From positions 17,036,524 to 17,100,523 of the forward strand of contig NC_084472.1 of NCBI RefSeq assembly GCF_027409185.1: a stretch of 64,000 nucleotides of DNA. The letters are read 5' to 3'. The position numbers and the translations under genes were made by a program. Origin of the DNA: Cynocephalus volans (lineage: Eukaryota; Chordata; Mammalia; Dermoptera; Cynocephalidae). Of the stretch, positions 44,124-55,372 are shown piece after piece. Position 1 is the first letter of the stretch, and each line of letters opens with the position of its first letter. Under the pieces are notes generated by a model. The model did not search any database. It was not told the DNA's origin and worked only from the letters and a program-made list of their open reading frames with translations.

Positions 44124-44292
44124 TTTTACACCTCAAGGGCCGAGCCCGTGACGCACTCGGGGGATTGCGGCGCTGGGAGCGCGGCGACGCTCCCGCCGCG
44201 GGTTCGGATCCTATATGGGAATGGCCGGTGCACTCATTGGCCGAGTGCCAGTCACGAAAAAGACAAAAAAAAAAAAAATTTTTACACCTCAA
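44124..44292 (+). mobile_element. tRNA-derived SINE (colugo CYN-like), with 13-bp target duplications
   Basis: The sequence ttttacacctcaa flanks the element at 44124-44136 and 44280-44292. The body starts gggccgagcccgtgacgcac. It has a decayed pol III A box (tgacgcactcgg) and a clear B box (gggttcggatcc near 44200), then a short tail (ggccggtgcactc, gtcacgaaaaagac) and a poly(A) run. It fits the short tRNA-only architecture that I recall for colugo CYN SINEs. It is not a functional tRNA, since no cloverleaf anticodon arm is preserved. Confidence 0.85.
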
Positions 44293-45352
44293 ATGAAATG
44301 GATCAATTCCTCATAAATCACAAACTACTACAACTCACCCAATATGAAAAAGATAACTTGGATCGCCTATTTCTACTAAGAAAATTAAAGATGTAATTTA
44401 AAGCCCCCCCCAAAGAAATATGTAGGCCCATACAGTTTCACTGGAGAATTCCAACAAGCTTTTAAAGAAGAATTAACACCAATTCTACACAGTCTCTTCT
44501 ATAAAATACAAGGGAACACTTTCCAATTCACTTTATGATGCTAATATTACCTTAATACCAAAACACAAAGACATCACAAGAAAAGGAAACTGCTGGCCCA
44601 ATCCCTCATGAACATAGATGCAAAACTCCTTAGCAAAAAATTAACAAATAGAATTCAGCAACATACTCATATAAAAAGAATTATACACTATGACCAAGTG
44701 GGGTTTATTCCAGGAATGCAGGCTGGTTCAATAATGGAAAATCAATCAATATAATCTGCCATAATAACTAAAGAAGAAAAATCGCATAATCACTAATCCA
44801 TGCAAAAAAGCATTTGACCAAATTCAACACCTGTTCATGATTTTTAAAAAACTCTCTGAACAGGAATACAGGGTAACTTCAACTTTTTAAAGAGCATCTA
44901 GAAAAAACCTACAGCTAACATTATACTCTATGGAGAAAGACTGAATATTTCCCCTCTAAAATCAGCAACAAAGAGAGGATTTCCACTCTTACCACTCTTA
45001 TTCAACCTAGTGCTGGAAGCTCTTGCCAGTGCCATAAAGCCGGAAAAGGAAATAAAGGAATACAGACTACAAAGAAATAAATAAAACTGCCCTTATGTAC
45101 AGATGACATGATTGTGCATATAGGATATCTCAAGGAATCTACAAAAACTCATGCAACTAACAGGTGAATTCAGCAAGGTAGTAGGAAACAAGATAAACAT
45201 ACAAAAATAAATTATGTTTCTATATATGCATTGAACAATTGCTATGTGCAATTAGAAACTGAAATTGAAATGACAGTGTAAGCTTGAGTCCAACATGTAA
45301 GGACCTTAGAAGCTGTCATTTCTGTCTCCAAAATAAGAAAATAGTTGAACAC

Positions 45353-46188
45353 TCTTTTTTGTGGCACCTCAGAGGTGATGAGCTGCTTCAAGATGAAGGT
45401 GAGCATCCCCTTCCCAGCCACTGGCTGCCAGAAACTCATGGAAGTGGACAATGAACGCAAACTTCGTACTTTGTATGAGAAGCGTATGGCTGCAGGAGCT
45501 GCTGCTGACACTCTGGGTGAAGACTGGAAGGGTTACGTGGTCCGAGTCAGTGGTTGAAACAGCAAACAAGCTTTCCCCATGAAGCAGAGTATCTTGGCCC
45601 AGGCCATGTCCATGGCTACTGAGTAAGGGCCATTCCTGTTACAGGCCAAAGAGAGCTGGAGAAAGAAAGCGCAAATCTGATCGGGGTTGCACCATAGATG
45701 CCAGTCAGAGCGTTCTCAGTTTGGTTATTGTAAAAAGAGGAGAGAAGGATATTCCTGGACTGACTGATACCATGGTGCCTCATCGTCTGGGGCTCAAAAG
45801 AGCTCGCAGAATCCTCAAACTTCTCAGTCTCTCTAAAGAAGATGATGTCCACCGATATGATGTGAGAAAGCCCTTAAGAAGGTGAGAAACCTGGGACCAA
45901 CGCACCCGAGATTCAGTGTCTTGTTACTCCACACAACCCACAATACAGGCTGGCATGATACTCTGAAGAAACAGTGCACTAAGAAAAACAAGAAAGAGGC
46001 TGCAGAATATGCTCAACTTTTGACCAAGAGAATAAAAGAGGTCAAAGAAAAATGCCAGGAACAGATTGCCCAGAGATGTAGGCTGTCCTCTCTGAGAGCT
46101 TCTACTTCAGAGTGTAGTAAAAATAAGATTTTTAAAGAGTAACAAATAAATAAGATCAAACTTTTTATAAAAAAAGAAAGAAAAAAAC
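45353..46188 (+). pseudogene. RPS6P: Processed pseudogene of ribosomal protein S6
   Basis: The copy starts with a 5' TOP-like ctcttttttgtggc, then the RPS6 leader ending gctgcttcaag and ATG at 45393. It reads [10 protein letters not shown]-like, [30 protein letters not shown] and so on. A stop appears after VRVSG (TGA near 45555), and later frame shifts and stops break the rest. Recognisable RPS6 pieces continue to the LRASTS tail and the 3' UTR with aataaataagatca, followed by an A-rich tail. It lacks introns. A diverged target duplication may flank it (agaaaatagttgaacac against agaaagtacctgaacaa). It is an L1-mobilised mRNA copy and is non-functional. Confidence 0.95.
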
Positions 46189-46319
46189 AGAGAAAGTACC
46201 TGAACAAACTGTAAATCAACACCTCTTCTTAGATCCATCAGAGAATTGAGGTCATGGGGTAAATCACTTTCCCCCATACTGGAGAGACCAACAGGCAGAC
46301 ACAGAGAATCACAGGTTAC

Positions 46320-47010
46320 TGGCAGCAGACGCCCAGGTGGAGAAGGCTGTAGCTGAAGCCATTAGCAGTAGAAATACTTTACAACTGACATATTTTGGAG
46401 GCTCAGTGTGGACTAGGTCGAGAGTTAAAAATCCAGGGGACCCTGTGTCAGGAGCTCCACCAGGGACTCAGGGTGAGGATCAAGAAAACCCCCCTTGTGC
46501 TTCCAGCAGGGGAAGGGGGCATGTGGCCCTTCTGAAATCCTCCCAGAGCTCCCTGTTCTCTTTAACAAGGCCTGGCTACAGAGAAACCACTTTACCAGAG
46601 ACTAATAAACTGGGGTTTTACCAAAGCCAAACCAACCTAGGGGGTTGGATACACCCAACTCCAGGCAGCTGTAGGGGTGGGGGGGAAGGAGAAGAGAAAT
46701 ATCCAACTCAGGCTCACTGAAAGACTGAGACCTAATCAGAGGACAGTGGAACACTTACTCCCAACCCCCGCCTCACCACCGCACCAGTAGAGCTCCTGTA
46801 TAACAACGGGCAGTTACAGCAAAAAGAACTACAAGCCTCAGACACTATTTAGGGAGATTCTGGGGAAAACCAAATACAACAGGAGAGAAAAAAACAAGGA
46901 CACCAGAGGAAATTTTAACCTCTGACATCACAGCTACAGTAAACAGTGAACATAGCCTAATTCCTAGCTAGATAAACGAAAAACCTCATATTAAGGCCTA
47001 TTTACCTCAG
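46320..47010 (+). repeat. Probable L1M/HAL1 5'-region relic
   Basis: The sequence 'ctgtagctgaagccattagc', 'gtcaggagctccaccaggg' and 'cacagctacagtaaacagtg' has the look of an ancient L1M-type 5' region. It follows the RPS6 pseudogene. There is no coding capacity beyond a chance 127-codon frame. Family assignment is from memory only. Confidence 0.45.
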
Positions 47011-48270
47011 TTGGTTGTTGCGCCTAGTGCTGGCACAATAAGCACAGGGATGGAATAGTCATTGTGGCAGAGGTGGAGGCTATGCATGAGCCCAACAGCA
47101 AAAGGCCTCATTCACCAGGGATGATATATTTATTGCTGCTGCTAAATGCAGAACAGCACTGTCCCTTAAGGAGACCAGCTAGCCTCTTGGTGTCAAGTAG
47201 TCTACATTGGACCCCTTCTATCCTGGAAAAAGCAGAGACTCATCTTGACTGAACTTGACAATTATTGCAGTCATGGGTTTGCTGTTCCTGTTTGCAGAGC
47301 TTCAGCTTGCTCCATATCTGAATATTTAGTCTATTAACCCAGGATTCCACATAATATCCCATTGGACCTAAGGACCTACTTTACAGGAAAGGAGATGCAG
47401 CAGTGGGCATACGACCACGAAATCCACTGGTCCTGTAACATGCTGAAGTTTTCAACCTGAGAGAGCAATGAAAAAGTCTAAAATGCATCTGAGGGGCCAC
47501 CTTTGGCATGATAACCAGTGAGGATGTGTTGGCAGTACTCCAGGATGCAGCATATACTCTAAATCAATGACCATTATATGGTGTGGTACCTTAGGTAGAG
47601 CACATGGGTCCAGCAAACCAAGGTGGAAGTAGTTCTTACCACAGCTCCCATTCATCTGCTCTTTAATTTGGGCTTCCCACCCCACAACCATGGATTCTGT
47701 GCATTTGGAGATCTTGGCCCGAGAGGGGGAATGCTTCAGTGGGCACAGCAAGAGTCCCACCCAGTCATGGTGGGGTCCTCATGCTGAGAGAGCAACAATC
47801 AAGGAAAGGAATCACCATCCAGGATTACTCTGGTCACCAGGAGGAGGTAGAGCTGCAGGAAGAGGAGGGGAAGAGCTTGTCTGGCACCCAAGCAATGCAC
47901 TCAAGTGCCTCTTGGTACTCCTTTGCCCAGAGTTAAGGGTAAAGGGGATAAATACAGCAGACACAGCCTAAGAAAGGTGTGGTGACGTGGGCTCAGACCT
48001 CTCAGGGGTGAGTACCTGAGGTATCCCACCAGGAAAGCCACATACATCAGCGGAGGTGCTAGCTGAGGGAGAGGGCGATCTAGATCAGATATCTGAGGTT
48101 GATGATGTGCACCCTTGTATCCTTAACGCCAGCTGCTGTGGCAGGGGCTAAAACTGTAAATTCCTTTTATAAGTCTCCCTCAGGAAGAGAGGTCCATCAA
48201 AATCCTGAATTAGCTTCTCTCCCAGAACTGATACAAGGCCAGAGGATCTACGTGGTGGTGGACTGTAGTG
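47011..48270 (+). repeat. Unresolved ancient repeat, possibly LTR-retrotransposon interior
   Basis: This is a long stretch without a sustained open frame. Phrases such as 'gatgtgttggcagtactcca', 'ggtagagcacatgggtccag' and 'gcatttggagatcttggcc' resemble interior regions of MaLR/ERVL-type fossils. It is multiply interrupted and non-coding. It is described only as a relic. Confidence 0.4.
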
Positions 48271-48279
48271 GAAGCTTTG

Positions 48280-48620
48280 GGGCACTGACCAGATTCCACC
48301 CTCCACCCCCCACCCCTGCACTTTACAACTAAAGCACTCGGTCCCCCAGGTGCCGAGAGTGTTAAAGTCCTAACTTCCTTGTCCCAGTGTGGGGACATCT
48401 CCACAGTGCCAGCCATCCTAGCTCCAGAGCTCCCCATGGGATCAGCTGAAGCCTTTGTTGTAATCAGGTCACAGCTCACCTTCTTTCTATGCCCAGTCCT
48501 GGTTTCTTCCCTCCTCCAGCCACGTGATCCAGAAAGTACACTCGAATTAATTTCCTACACAGAAATCAGAGTCTACTTCTCATGGAAACCAACTTCCAAC
48601 AATCTCAAGAGTTCGGCCTG
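48280..48620 (+). repeat. LTR-like fossil
   Basis: The sequence 'gggatcagctgaagcctttg' through 'tcctacacagaaatcagagt' and a final 'tggaaaccaacttcc' resembles the 3' half of an ERVL-type LTR. It sits next to the possible interior relic upstream. A similar ending occurs at 63790-63860. Confidence 0.4.
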
Positions 48621-49305
48621 TCCCTTCCTATATTTTCTTGTTTTAAATGTAGCTAATATATCTTTAAGAGAAAAAAAAAACCTTTAATGTCCTCTGCTCA
48701 TTTGAGGCATTAGCTTTCTTGATAATATATTAATACAAATGGATACTGTCATACTTTCATATGCTCTGCTTTTCATCCGTTACATGTATCATTAGGAAGC
48801 AAGAGCTCATGATTGAGGTCTGTACAGTCACATGGGTTTCTTTGGTAAGCTTCCTGCTTCTTTAAAGGGACCACTTGTGATAGCCCAGTGACAATCACAT
48901 TTTTAGTTCTTCCCAACCTTTATAGCTGCATTTCTCCATCTGCAAAAAGGTGTTTATAATTTTTCTTTCCATTTTTTGTGTTCTACTTTTGTAAAGACTA
49001 GGATACATGTCTGACCCTGCCAGTGTATGATTAATTTCTCTTAAAATTCAAATGTCAGTTTAGGCCTGTTCTAGTCTACCCACCTTCCTGTGGAGTATGC
49101 TATAAAGCAAATATATTTCACAGGGCCTAGTTTCTTATACTTTCAGGTTTAGTCTAACTTCTTAAAAGCACAAATAAAATGTAGACCTGGCAAAAAACAG
49201 GAAAGTTTTCCCAGGCTATAGTCTCTGTTGTAAGATAAAGAATTGTAACACAACAAGGTCGCTGGTTCAAAGACAGAAAAATTACTGATATGTAAAGATA
49301 CTGGG

Positions 49306-50550
49306 GAGGACAGAGACGGCAACGACGCAGAGGCAGAGAGGGAGCCACCCAGCCCGGCACAGCCCCGTGAGTGACCCCCGGCCCGGCCCTGCTCGGGGGG
49401 CAGACACCCGCCCAGCTTCTGCCTGCCCCACCGGGCCACTCACCGGCCCCGGGGCTGCCTCCATTTTCTCAGGTGGTGGCGGCTCCAGCCCAGCTCAGCC
49501 AAGCCTGTCCTCCTCGCCCAACTCGGCTCCTCACTGAACCTTCCCACTTGCTTGCCCCGGCGCGGGGCTTCCCAGGGCCTGCAGGCCGGCCTCCCCTCCC
49601 ACTCCCTCCACAGTTCTCTGGCGGGACTGGCGGCGTGGGGCATCCCCGGCCAGCGTCAGGAGGGCAAGGAAGTACGGGCTGGGCTAACTGTCACTCCACC
49701 GCACCCTGGGCTCCAGCCCCCCGGTAAACTTCCGGTTACCAGGAGGCAGATACCATCTCTGCAGCCTCCAGTTTGGAAAAATGCCTAACCGATTTCTGGT
49801 CAGGAATAGTGTGGTCGGAGAGTTCCTGAGTTCGCTTGAACCTGTCAGAGAGCTGACTGCGGGCAGGCACCAGAGTTGGTCCGCACCGGGGGGATTCAAA
49901 GGTGAACCGTGTACTGCGGGCTCCTCCCCCAAGGAGCTCATGCTCTGGTGTGGGAGATAAGAGAAGTATACAAATAACCGCGATACCAGGAGGAAGGTGA
50001 TAAGTCCCGAGAAAGATCTACACAGTGCTACAAAGGCACCCAGAGCGACCGGTCATCTGTGCTTAGCAGAAACCTGGTAGGCTTCCTGGGCGAGGCGGTG
50101 CCAAGCAGGGTCTTGAAGGCCCGGCTAATAGACGAAGGTTGCAGAAGACATGTCGCAGCCCAGCCCAGTGTGCACAGAGCGGGGAGACGTCTGGCTAGGG
50201 AGGCGGAGACTCGACAGAAACCACACACCCTGTGGGGCCGCCACTGCGTGATCCAGCAGCCAGGGCCAGAGCGCATGGAACTTGGAGAAGTCCTGCACGG
50301 GAAGTGGAGGCTCAGCAGGGACCACACACCCTGCGGTACCGCCCCGTGATCCAGCAGCCCAACAGAGTCCAAGCTGACCAGAGAGGTGGCTTCCTGGAGA
50401 GGCCCAAGACCAGAGGCAAACACACACACAAGGCACTAGAGGCCAACTGAGCAGTCACGGAGGTAGCCATACCAAATTGGCAACCACAGCAACATCTTAG
50501 TTAGTCAATAGTCTCAAACCGGTGGACTGTGACGACCGGTGGACGCAAAT
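49306..50550. other. GC-rich segment inside the composite insertion (contains L2 remnant and tandem units)
   Basis: This is a CpG-rich block unlike its AT-rich surroundings. A segment at about 49880-50120 aligns by eye, colinearly, with an L2 consensus (aaggagctcatgctct, aggcttcctggg, gtcttgaaggcccgg). Two ~100-bp related units sharing cacaccctg and gtgatccagcagcc sit at 50199-50380. GTGAGT donor-like motifs occur on the plus strand (49364) and on the minus strand (near 49437, a few codons after an ATG). No long conserved protein is recognisable. It looks like transcribed cellular CpG-island sequence rather than L1. Confidence 0.5.
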
Positions 50551-52635
50551 CTCCCAAACTTATTCTATGAAGCAAACATCATCCTGATACCAAAACCAGG
50601 TAAAGATATAACCAAAAAAGAAAACTACAGGCCGATATCCTTGATGACTATAGATGCAAAAATCCTCACTAAAATACTAGCAAACAGAATACAGCAACAC
50701 ATACGTAAAATTATTCACCACAATCAACTAGGATTCATCCCAGGGATGCAAGGTTTGTTCAACATATGCAAATCAATAAATGTGATACACCATATTAATA
50801 AACTCAAACACAAGGACCATATGATCATCTCTATAGATGCTGAAAAAGCATTTGATAAAATTCAGCACTCATTCATGAAAAAGACCCTCTATAAGTTAGG
50901 CATAGAGGGAAAGTATCTCAACATAATTAAAGCCATATATGACAAACCCACTGCAAATATCATCCTGAATGGGGAAAAGCTGAAAGCTTTTCCTTTAAAA
51001 ACAGGAGCTAGACAAGGATGCCCACTCTCACCACTCCTATTCAACATAGTGTTGGAAGTACTAGCCAGAGCAATCAGAGAAGAGAAGGAAATAAAGGGCA
51101 TCCAGATTGGAAAAGAAGAAGTCAAACTGTACCTGTTTGCAGATGACATGATCCTATATATCGAACAGCCTAAAACCTCTACAAAAAAACTGCTGGAATT
51201 GATAAATGATTTCAGCACAGTAGCAGGATACAAAATCAACACACAAAAATCAGTAGCATTTCTTTTCTCCAATAGTGAACATGCAGAACGAGAAATCAAG
51301 AAAGCCTGCCATAGCCACCAAAAAAATAAAATACTTAGGAATTGAGTTAACCAAGGAGGTGAAAAATCTCTATAATGAGAACTACAAACCGCTGCTGAGA
51401 GAAATTAGAGAGGATACAAGAAGATGGAAAGATATCCCATGCTCTTGGATTGGAAGAATCAACATAGTGAAAATGTCCATACTACCCAAAGTGATATACA
51501 AATTCAATGCAATCCCCATCAAAATTCCAAAGACATTTTTCTCAGAAATGGAAAAAACTATCCAGACATTTATATGGAACAATAAAAGACCATGCATAGA
51601 CAAAGCAATGCTGAGCAAAAAAAATAAAGCTGGAGGCATAACACTACCTGACTTTAAGCTATACTACAAAGCTATAATAAACAAAACAGTATGGTACTGG
51701 CATAAAAACAGACACACTGATCCATGGAATAGAATAGAGAATCCAGAAATCAACCCACACACTTACTGCCATCTGATCTTTGACAAAGGCACCCAGCCTA
51801 TTCACTGGGGAAGGGACTGCCTCTTCAGCAAATGGTGCTGGGATAACTGGATATCCATATGCAGGAGAATGAAACTAGACCCATACCTCTCACCATATAC
51901 TAAAATCAGCTCAAAATGGATTAAGGATTTAAATATACACCCTGAAACAATAAAACTTCTTAAAGAAAACATAGGAGAAACACTTCAGGAAATAGGACTG
52001 GACACAGACTTCATGAATACGACCCCAAAAGCACGGGCAACCAAAGGATAAATAAACAAATGGGATTATATCAAACTAAAAAGCTTCTGCACAGCAAAAG
52101 AAACAATTAAAAGAGTTAAAAGACAACCAACAGAGTGGGAGAAAGTATTTGCAAAATATACATCTGACAAAGGATTAATATCCAGAATATATAAGGAACT
52201 CAAACAACTTTACAAGAAGAAAACAAGCAACCCAATTAAAAAATGGGCAAAAGAGCTAAGTAGGCATTTCTCTAAGGAAGATATACAAATGGCCAACAGA
52301 CATATGAAAAAATGCTCAATATCACTCAGCATCTGGGAAATGCAAATCAAAACCACACTGAGATACCATCTAACCCCAGTTAGGATGGCTAAAATCCAAA
52401 AGACTCTGAACGATAAATGCTGGTGAGGTTGCGGAGAAAAAAGAACTCTCATACATTGTTGGTGGGACTGCAAAATGGTGCAGCCTCTATGGAAAATGGT
52501 ATGGAGGTTCCTCAAACAATTGCAGATAGATCCACCATATGACCCAGCTATCCCACTGCTGGGAATATACCCAGAGGAATGGAAATCATCAAGTCGAAGG
52601 TATACCTGTTCCCCAATGTAAAAATTCATATATAA

Positions 52636-52702
<67 letters not shown>

Positions 52703-52883
52703 CCGGGGTGGGGAGAAGATATAACAACCATAATTACTTGAAGTTGATACAACAAGCAAACAGAAAGGACATTGTTGGGGGGGAGGGAGGAGAGGGAGGA
52801 GGGAGGGAGGCTTTGGTAAGGGGCAACAATAATCAACCACAATGTATATCGACAAAATAAAATTTTAAAAATAAATAAATAAA
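50551..52883 (+). mobile_element. Young L1, truncated ORF2 and 3' UTR, defective
   Basis: ORF2 starts mid-protein at [17 protein letters not shown] and continues through the reverse-transcriptase core, with FADD intact near 51140. A frame change occurs near 51300, and the Lys codon of the ATKGKI motif has become a stop at 52049-52051. The 3' part resumes in the same order as the L1 at 26.6-28.1 kb. The last ~80 codons of ORF2 are missing: tgttccccaatg (52607-52618) joins directly to the 3' UTR. A (CA)30 tract and a polypurine tract precede a taaataaataaa tail. Endonuclease domain and ORF1 are absent, so it cannot move by itself. Confidence 0.93.
52639..52698. repeat. (CA)30 microsatellite in the L1 3' UTR
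   Basis: About thirty perfect CA units lie within the 3' UTR of the 50.5-52.9 kb L1. The two antisense L1 copies carry (TG)n at the equivalent place (6969-7020, 26827-26857), so the tract was seeded by the element itself. Confidence 0.95.
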
Positions 52884-52896
52884 TAAAGATACTGGG

Positions 52897-55372
52897 AAGC
52901 TACATAGGGAGAAGGAATGTTTGCTAAGATCAAGCTTTTATTGATGTATTGCTTAAATTGCCTTATGGAATGTCACTTTGCTTGTTTTACTGAATGTTAC
53001 CAGCCTATTTTGTTGAACTATAACCCCACCTATGTTCTCTTCTGGAACTTCCTGTTCTGGAGAATAAATGCAGGAAGAAAACCCCAATTCATGGTTAATT
53101 TCCCAAAAGGAAGGAATGCGTCTATCTTGGGGATTCCAGAAGACTAACTGCTTCGGGGATTCTCACTGCTCAGAAGAGATGGGCTTTGAGTAATCTTTTG
53201 TGGCTCTGTCACACAGGGGAAGAAGGGTGACAAATCTGTGGGAGGCAAAGCAACACCTTCCCCCCTTTATCCTCTGTCCATCAGAGTGGAGCCAACTGAG
53301 TAGCAAGAGGGATCATGCATTGAGATTCCTCCTTAGCAGTGAATGGGATTCAGAAACATTCTGGAGCTACTTTCCCTTGTTTGTGATAGATGGTGTCCTC
53401 AGGGCACCCCTTTAAGTACTATGGTGCAACTCCTCGCTGTGTGGCCAGCCTGACTTCTGGGCTTCAGCCCAGGTTCCTGGTTTTCGCCTCTGTCCTGTGC
53501 TAAGCCAGGAACCAAGGCTGAGCCCAGTCCAGTTGGCTGAGGCTCTGACCCCTTCTCTCAGTTTCTGCCAACTTTCTTTGTTTCTGGTATTTCTACCTTG
53601 ATCCATATATAGATCCTCAGGCCAAGCCTCTGGCCAACAGCATGCCAGGATCTCCCCAGAACACCCACTCCTCCCCTTGCCCTCTGATCAGGCCCTTCAC
53701 ACAGATGTCAGCCCAAGTTGCACCTGTTCCCACCACGACTGCCCCTGAGACCTCACTAAGACCTTGAGCGTGAACTGTTGGTGTCTGTAGCCTGGGTGAG
53801 TTCCCCTGTCCTGTGCCAGCCACCTCAGCAAAATCCTTTCTCACGCCAATGTCCACATACCCATCACTTCAGCTAGTACTGCTGCTTTGACAAATCAGTC
53901 TCTGTTAATGAGAGTTAAGCCCAGAATACTAGTTCCCCTGGTTAGATCTACCACACTCTGAAGGGTAAAATTGCTGGCAAAGCAAGTGAAAAAATTTCCA
54001 GAATTTTAGCATTTATCTCAATGGGACTTTGTATGAAGATTAATTTAGGTTTAGTTGTAACAAAAATAACTTGCCTCTTTAGAAGTTTTGTGGCCTATTA
54101 TCAAAATATTAGTCAATGCCTACATATCAGCAGGTAGATTATATTACCTTCCCAAAATTACATTATTTAATTTTCTCTAATTTCAGATTTGTAGATATTC
54201 AAGAGGGCAGGTATCTTCTCTTATTTCAAAGCAAGAAAGGCTTAATTTGTAGCAGAAAACAAGTAGTATTAACATGTACACAAGCCACAGTGAAACAGTT
54301 TACTGGGATTTCTAAAACCGAGAACTACTTGTGTGCCAGACACTCTGACATCATCTAGATATGAGGGGGAGGGAGAGAAATCAAGTTCCAAGAACCAAGA
54401 TGTTCTAAGAATTAGCAAGTAGATAGTGGCTTGCAATAAAGCACTAATAAGATGACTAAGGTTATGTTACAGTAGTCTAATAACTAAAACATTAGTTGAT
54501 CTCTCCAAGGACTGATAAGTAGCTTAAAATATTATTAGACATTTTTTACAATTTCCTAAACTAAGATCTTACTCTTGTAAATATTTACTCAAAATCATTA
54601 GCGTAATCTCTTAAGCAAATTGTACTTTGCTGGGGCCAATATTAAATTTCATTTTTATTCTGTAGCCCAGGAATATGAGGGTACTTCAAAATGTTTGTGG
54701 AAAAATAGAATTGAAAGATAATACAAATCTTTCCACGAACTTTTTGAGGTACCCTTACACACTGGCTCTGGATAACCCATAGTAGATAACTTACACACAA
54801 ATGAAGAAACATTTGCATGTATGCAGCCAGAGAATAGTCTACAAAGCACAATTCACCCAAAGGCGAGCCTGTAGTTGAGAATAGCATCTTTCCTGAGCTG
54901 GGTAAGCAGGAGATGACACTGTTCTCCTTCAAACCAGTATTCAGTTAAGCAGAGACCAATGGCTGGGGTGACCTGCTGGCAGATTCCACCTCATCAAGCT
55001 AGAACAATAACCTGAATATTAGAAACGGTCATTTAAGACCACCAAAGAAGTGACAAGGAAACCACATCTCTGTTTGTCCCTTTGGTTTGATGGCTATCCA
55101 CCAGTGTGAGGCAAGATGGCTGTGGACTCCGTCTTCAGGACCCTTTTTTAACCGAATGTTCTCTGGGACTGCTCTTGAAAATGAAAAACCAAAACTCGTG
55201 TCGTGGGTATCTTTCAAACTCTATAATTGATCTAGAGATTTGGAAATAGATCTAATAGACAAATGGGACGGGGGTGGGGGACAGAGAAAGATGGCCAGCC
55301 GCTGTCCTCTCGGTCAGGGCTCAGCAAAACGCAAGCAGGGAACCAGCAGGTCGCCTCCCTTCTGGAGCCACG
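52897..55372. other. Downstream flank of CETN1
   Basis: No gene was recognised apart from any CETN1 3' UTR. A minus-strand AATAAA occurs near 54655, roughly 720 bases past the CETN1 stop. The mariner MITE lies at 54678-54755, inside any such transcript. The 53.4-53.9 kb part is GC-richer but has no identifiable exon. Confidence 0.45.
54678..54755. mobile_element. 78-bp palindromic mariner-type MITE
   Basis: The left arm agggtacttcaaaatgtttg and the right arm (reverse complement agggtacctcaaaaagttcg) match with few differences over about 26 bases and enclose a short centre. TA dinucleotides lie at or close to both ends. Size and design resemble mariner-derived miniature elements. The exact family was not identified. 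Confidence 0.7.

Larger units (their letters stand above)
41980..45245 (+). mobile_element. Ancient L1M element, interrupted by a SINE
   Basis: From about 42040 the sequence matches typical L1M internal DNA (atgaaggtgagaaataagac). It continues through endonuclease-region remnants (42900-44100) and reverse-transcriptase remnants (44293-45240, with ggatttccactcttacc and cagatgacatgatt). It is heavily mutated. It contains a 160-bp tandem duplication at 42599-42919 and the SINE at 44137-44279. The RPS6 pseudogene follows about 100 bases after its end. Confidence 0.85.
49293..52896 (+). mobile_element. Composite retro-insertion: GC-rich non-L1 segment fused to a young L1
   Basis: The 13-base sequence taaagatactggg occurs at 49293-49305 and again at 52884-52896, right after the L1 A-rich tail. 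It behaves as a target-site duplication with an L1-endonuclease-type start (gt/aaag). The L1 proper begins only near 50551. The duplication therefore encloses an extra 1.25-kb GC-rich segment (49306-50550), which includes an old L2 fragment. The simplest reading is one L1-mediated insertion of a chimeric RNA: a 5' transduction, template switch or splice fusion. Alternatively the 13-base match is chance, or the GC-rich part is an unusual L1 5' UTR. Confidence 0.6.

Noticed and set aside
44137-44266. Possible tRNA gene
   Set aside because: The B box is present, but the acceptor and anticodon arms are not conserved. Poly(A) and target duplications mark it as a SINE.
45345-45557. 70-codon RPS6-like frame
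   Set aside because: It is the open 5' part of a processed pseudogene broken by a stop and frameshifts.
52210-52842. 210-codon minus-strand frame
   Set aside because: It is antisense to the L1 at 50.5-52.9 kb and runs through the CA repeat.
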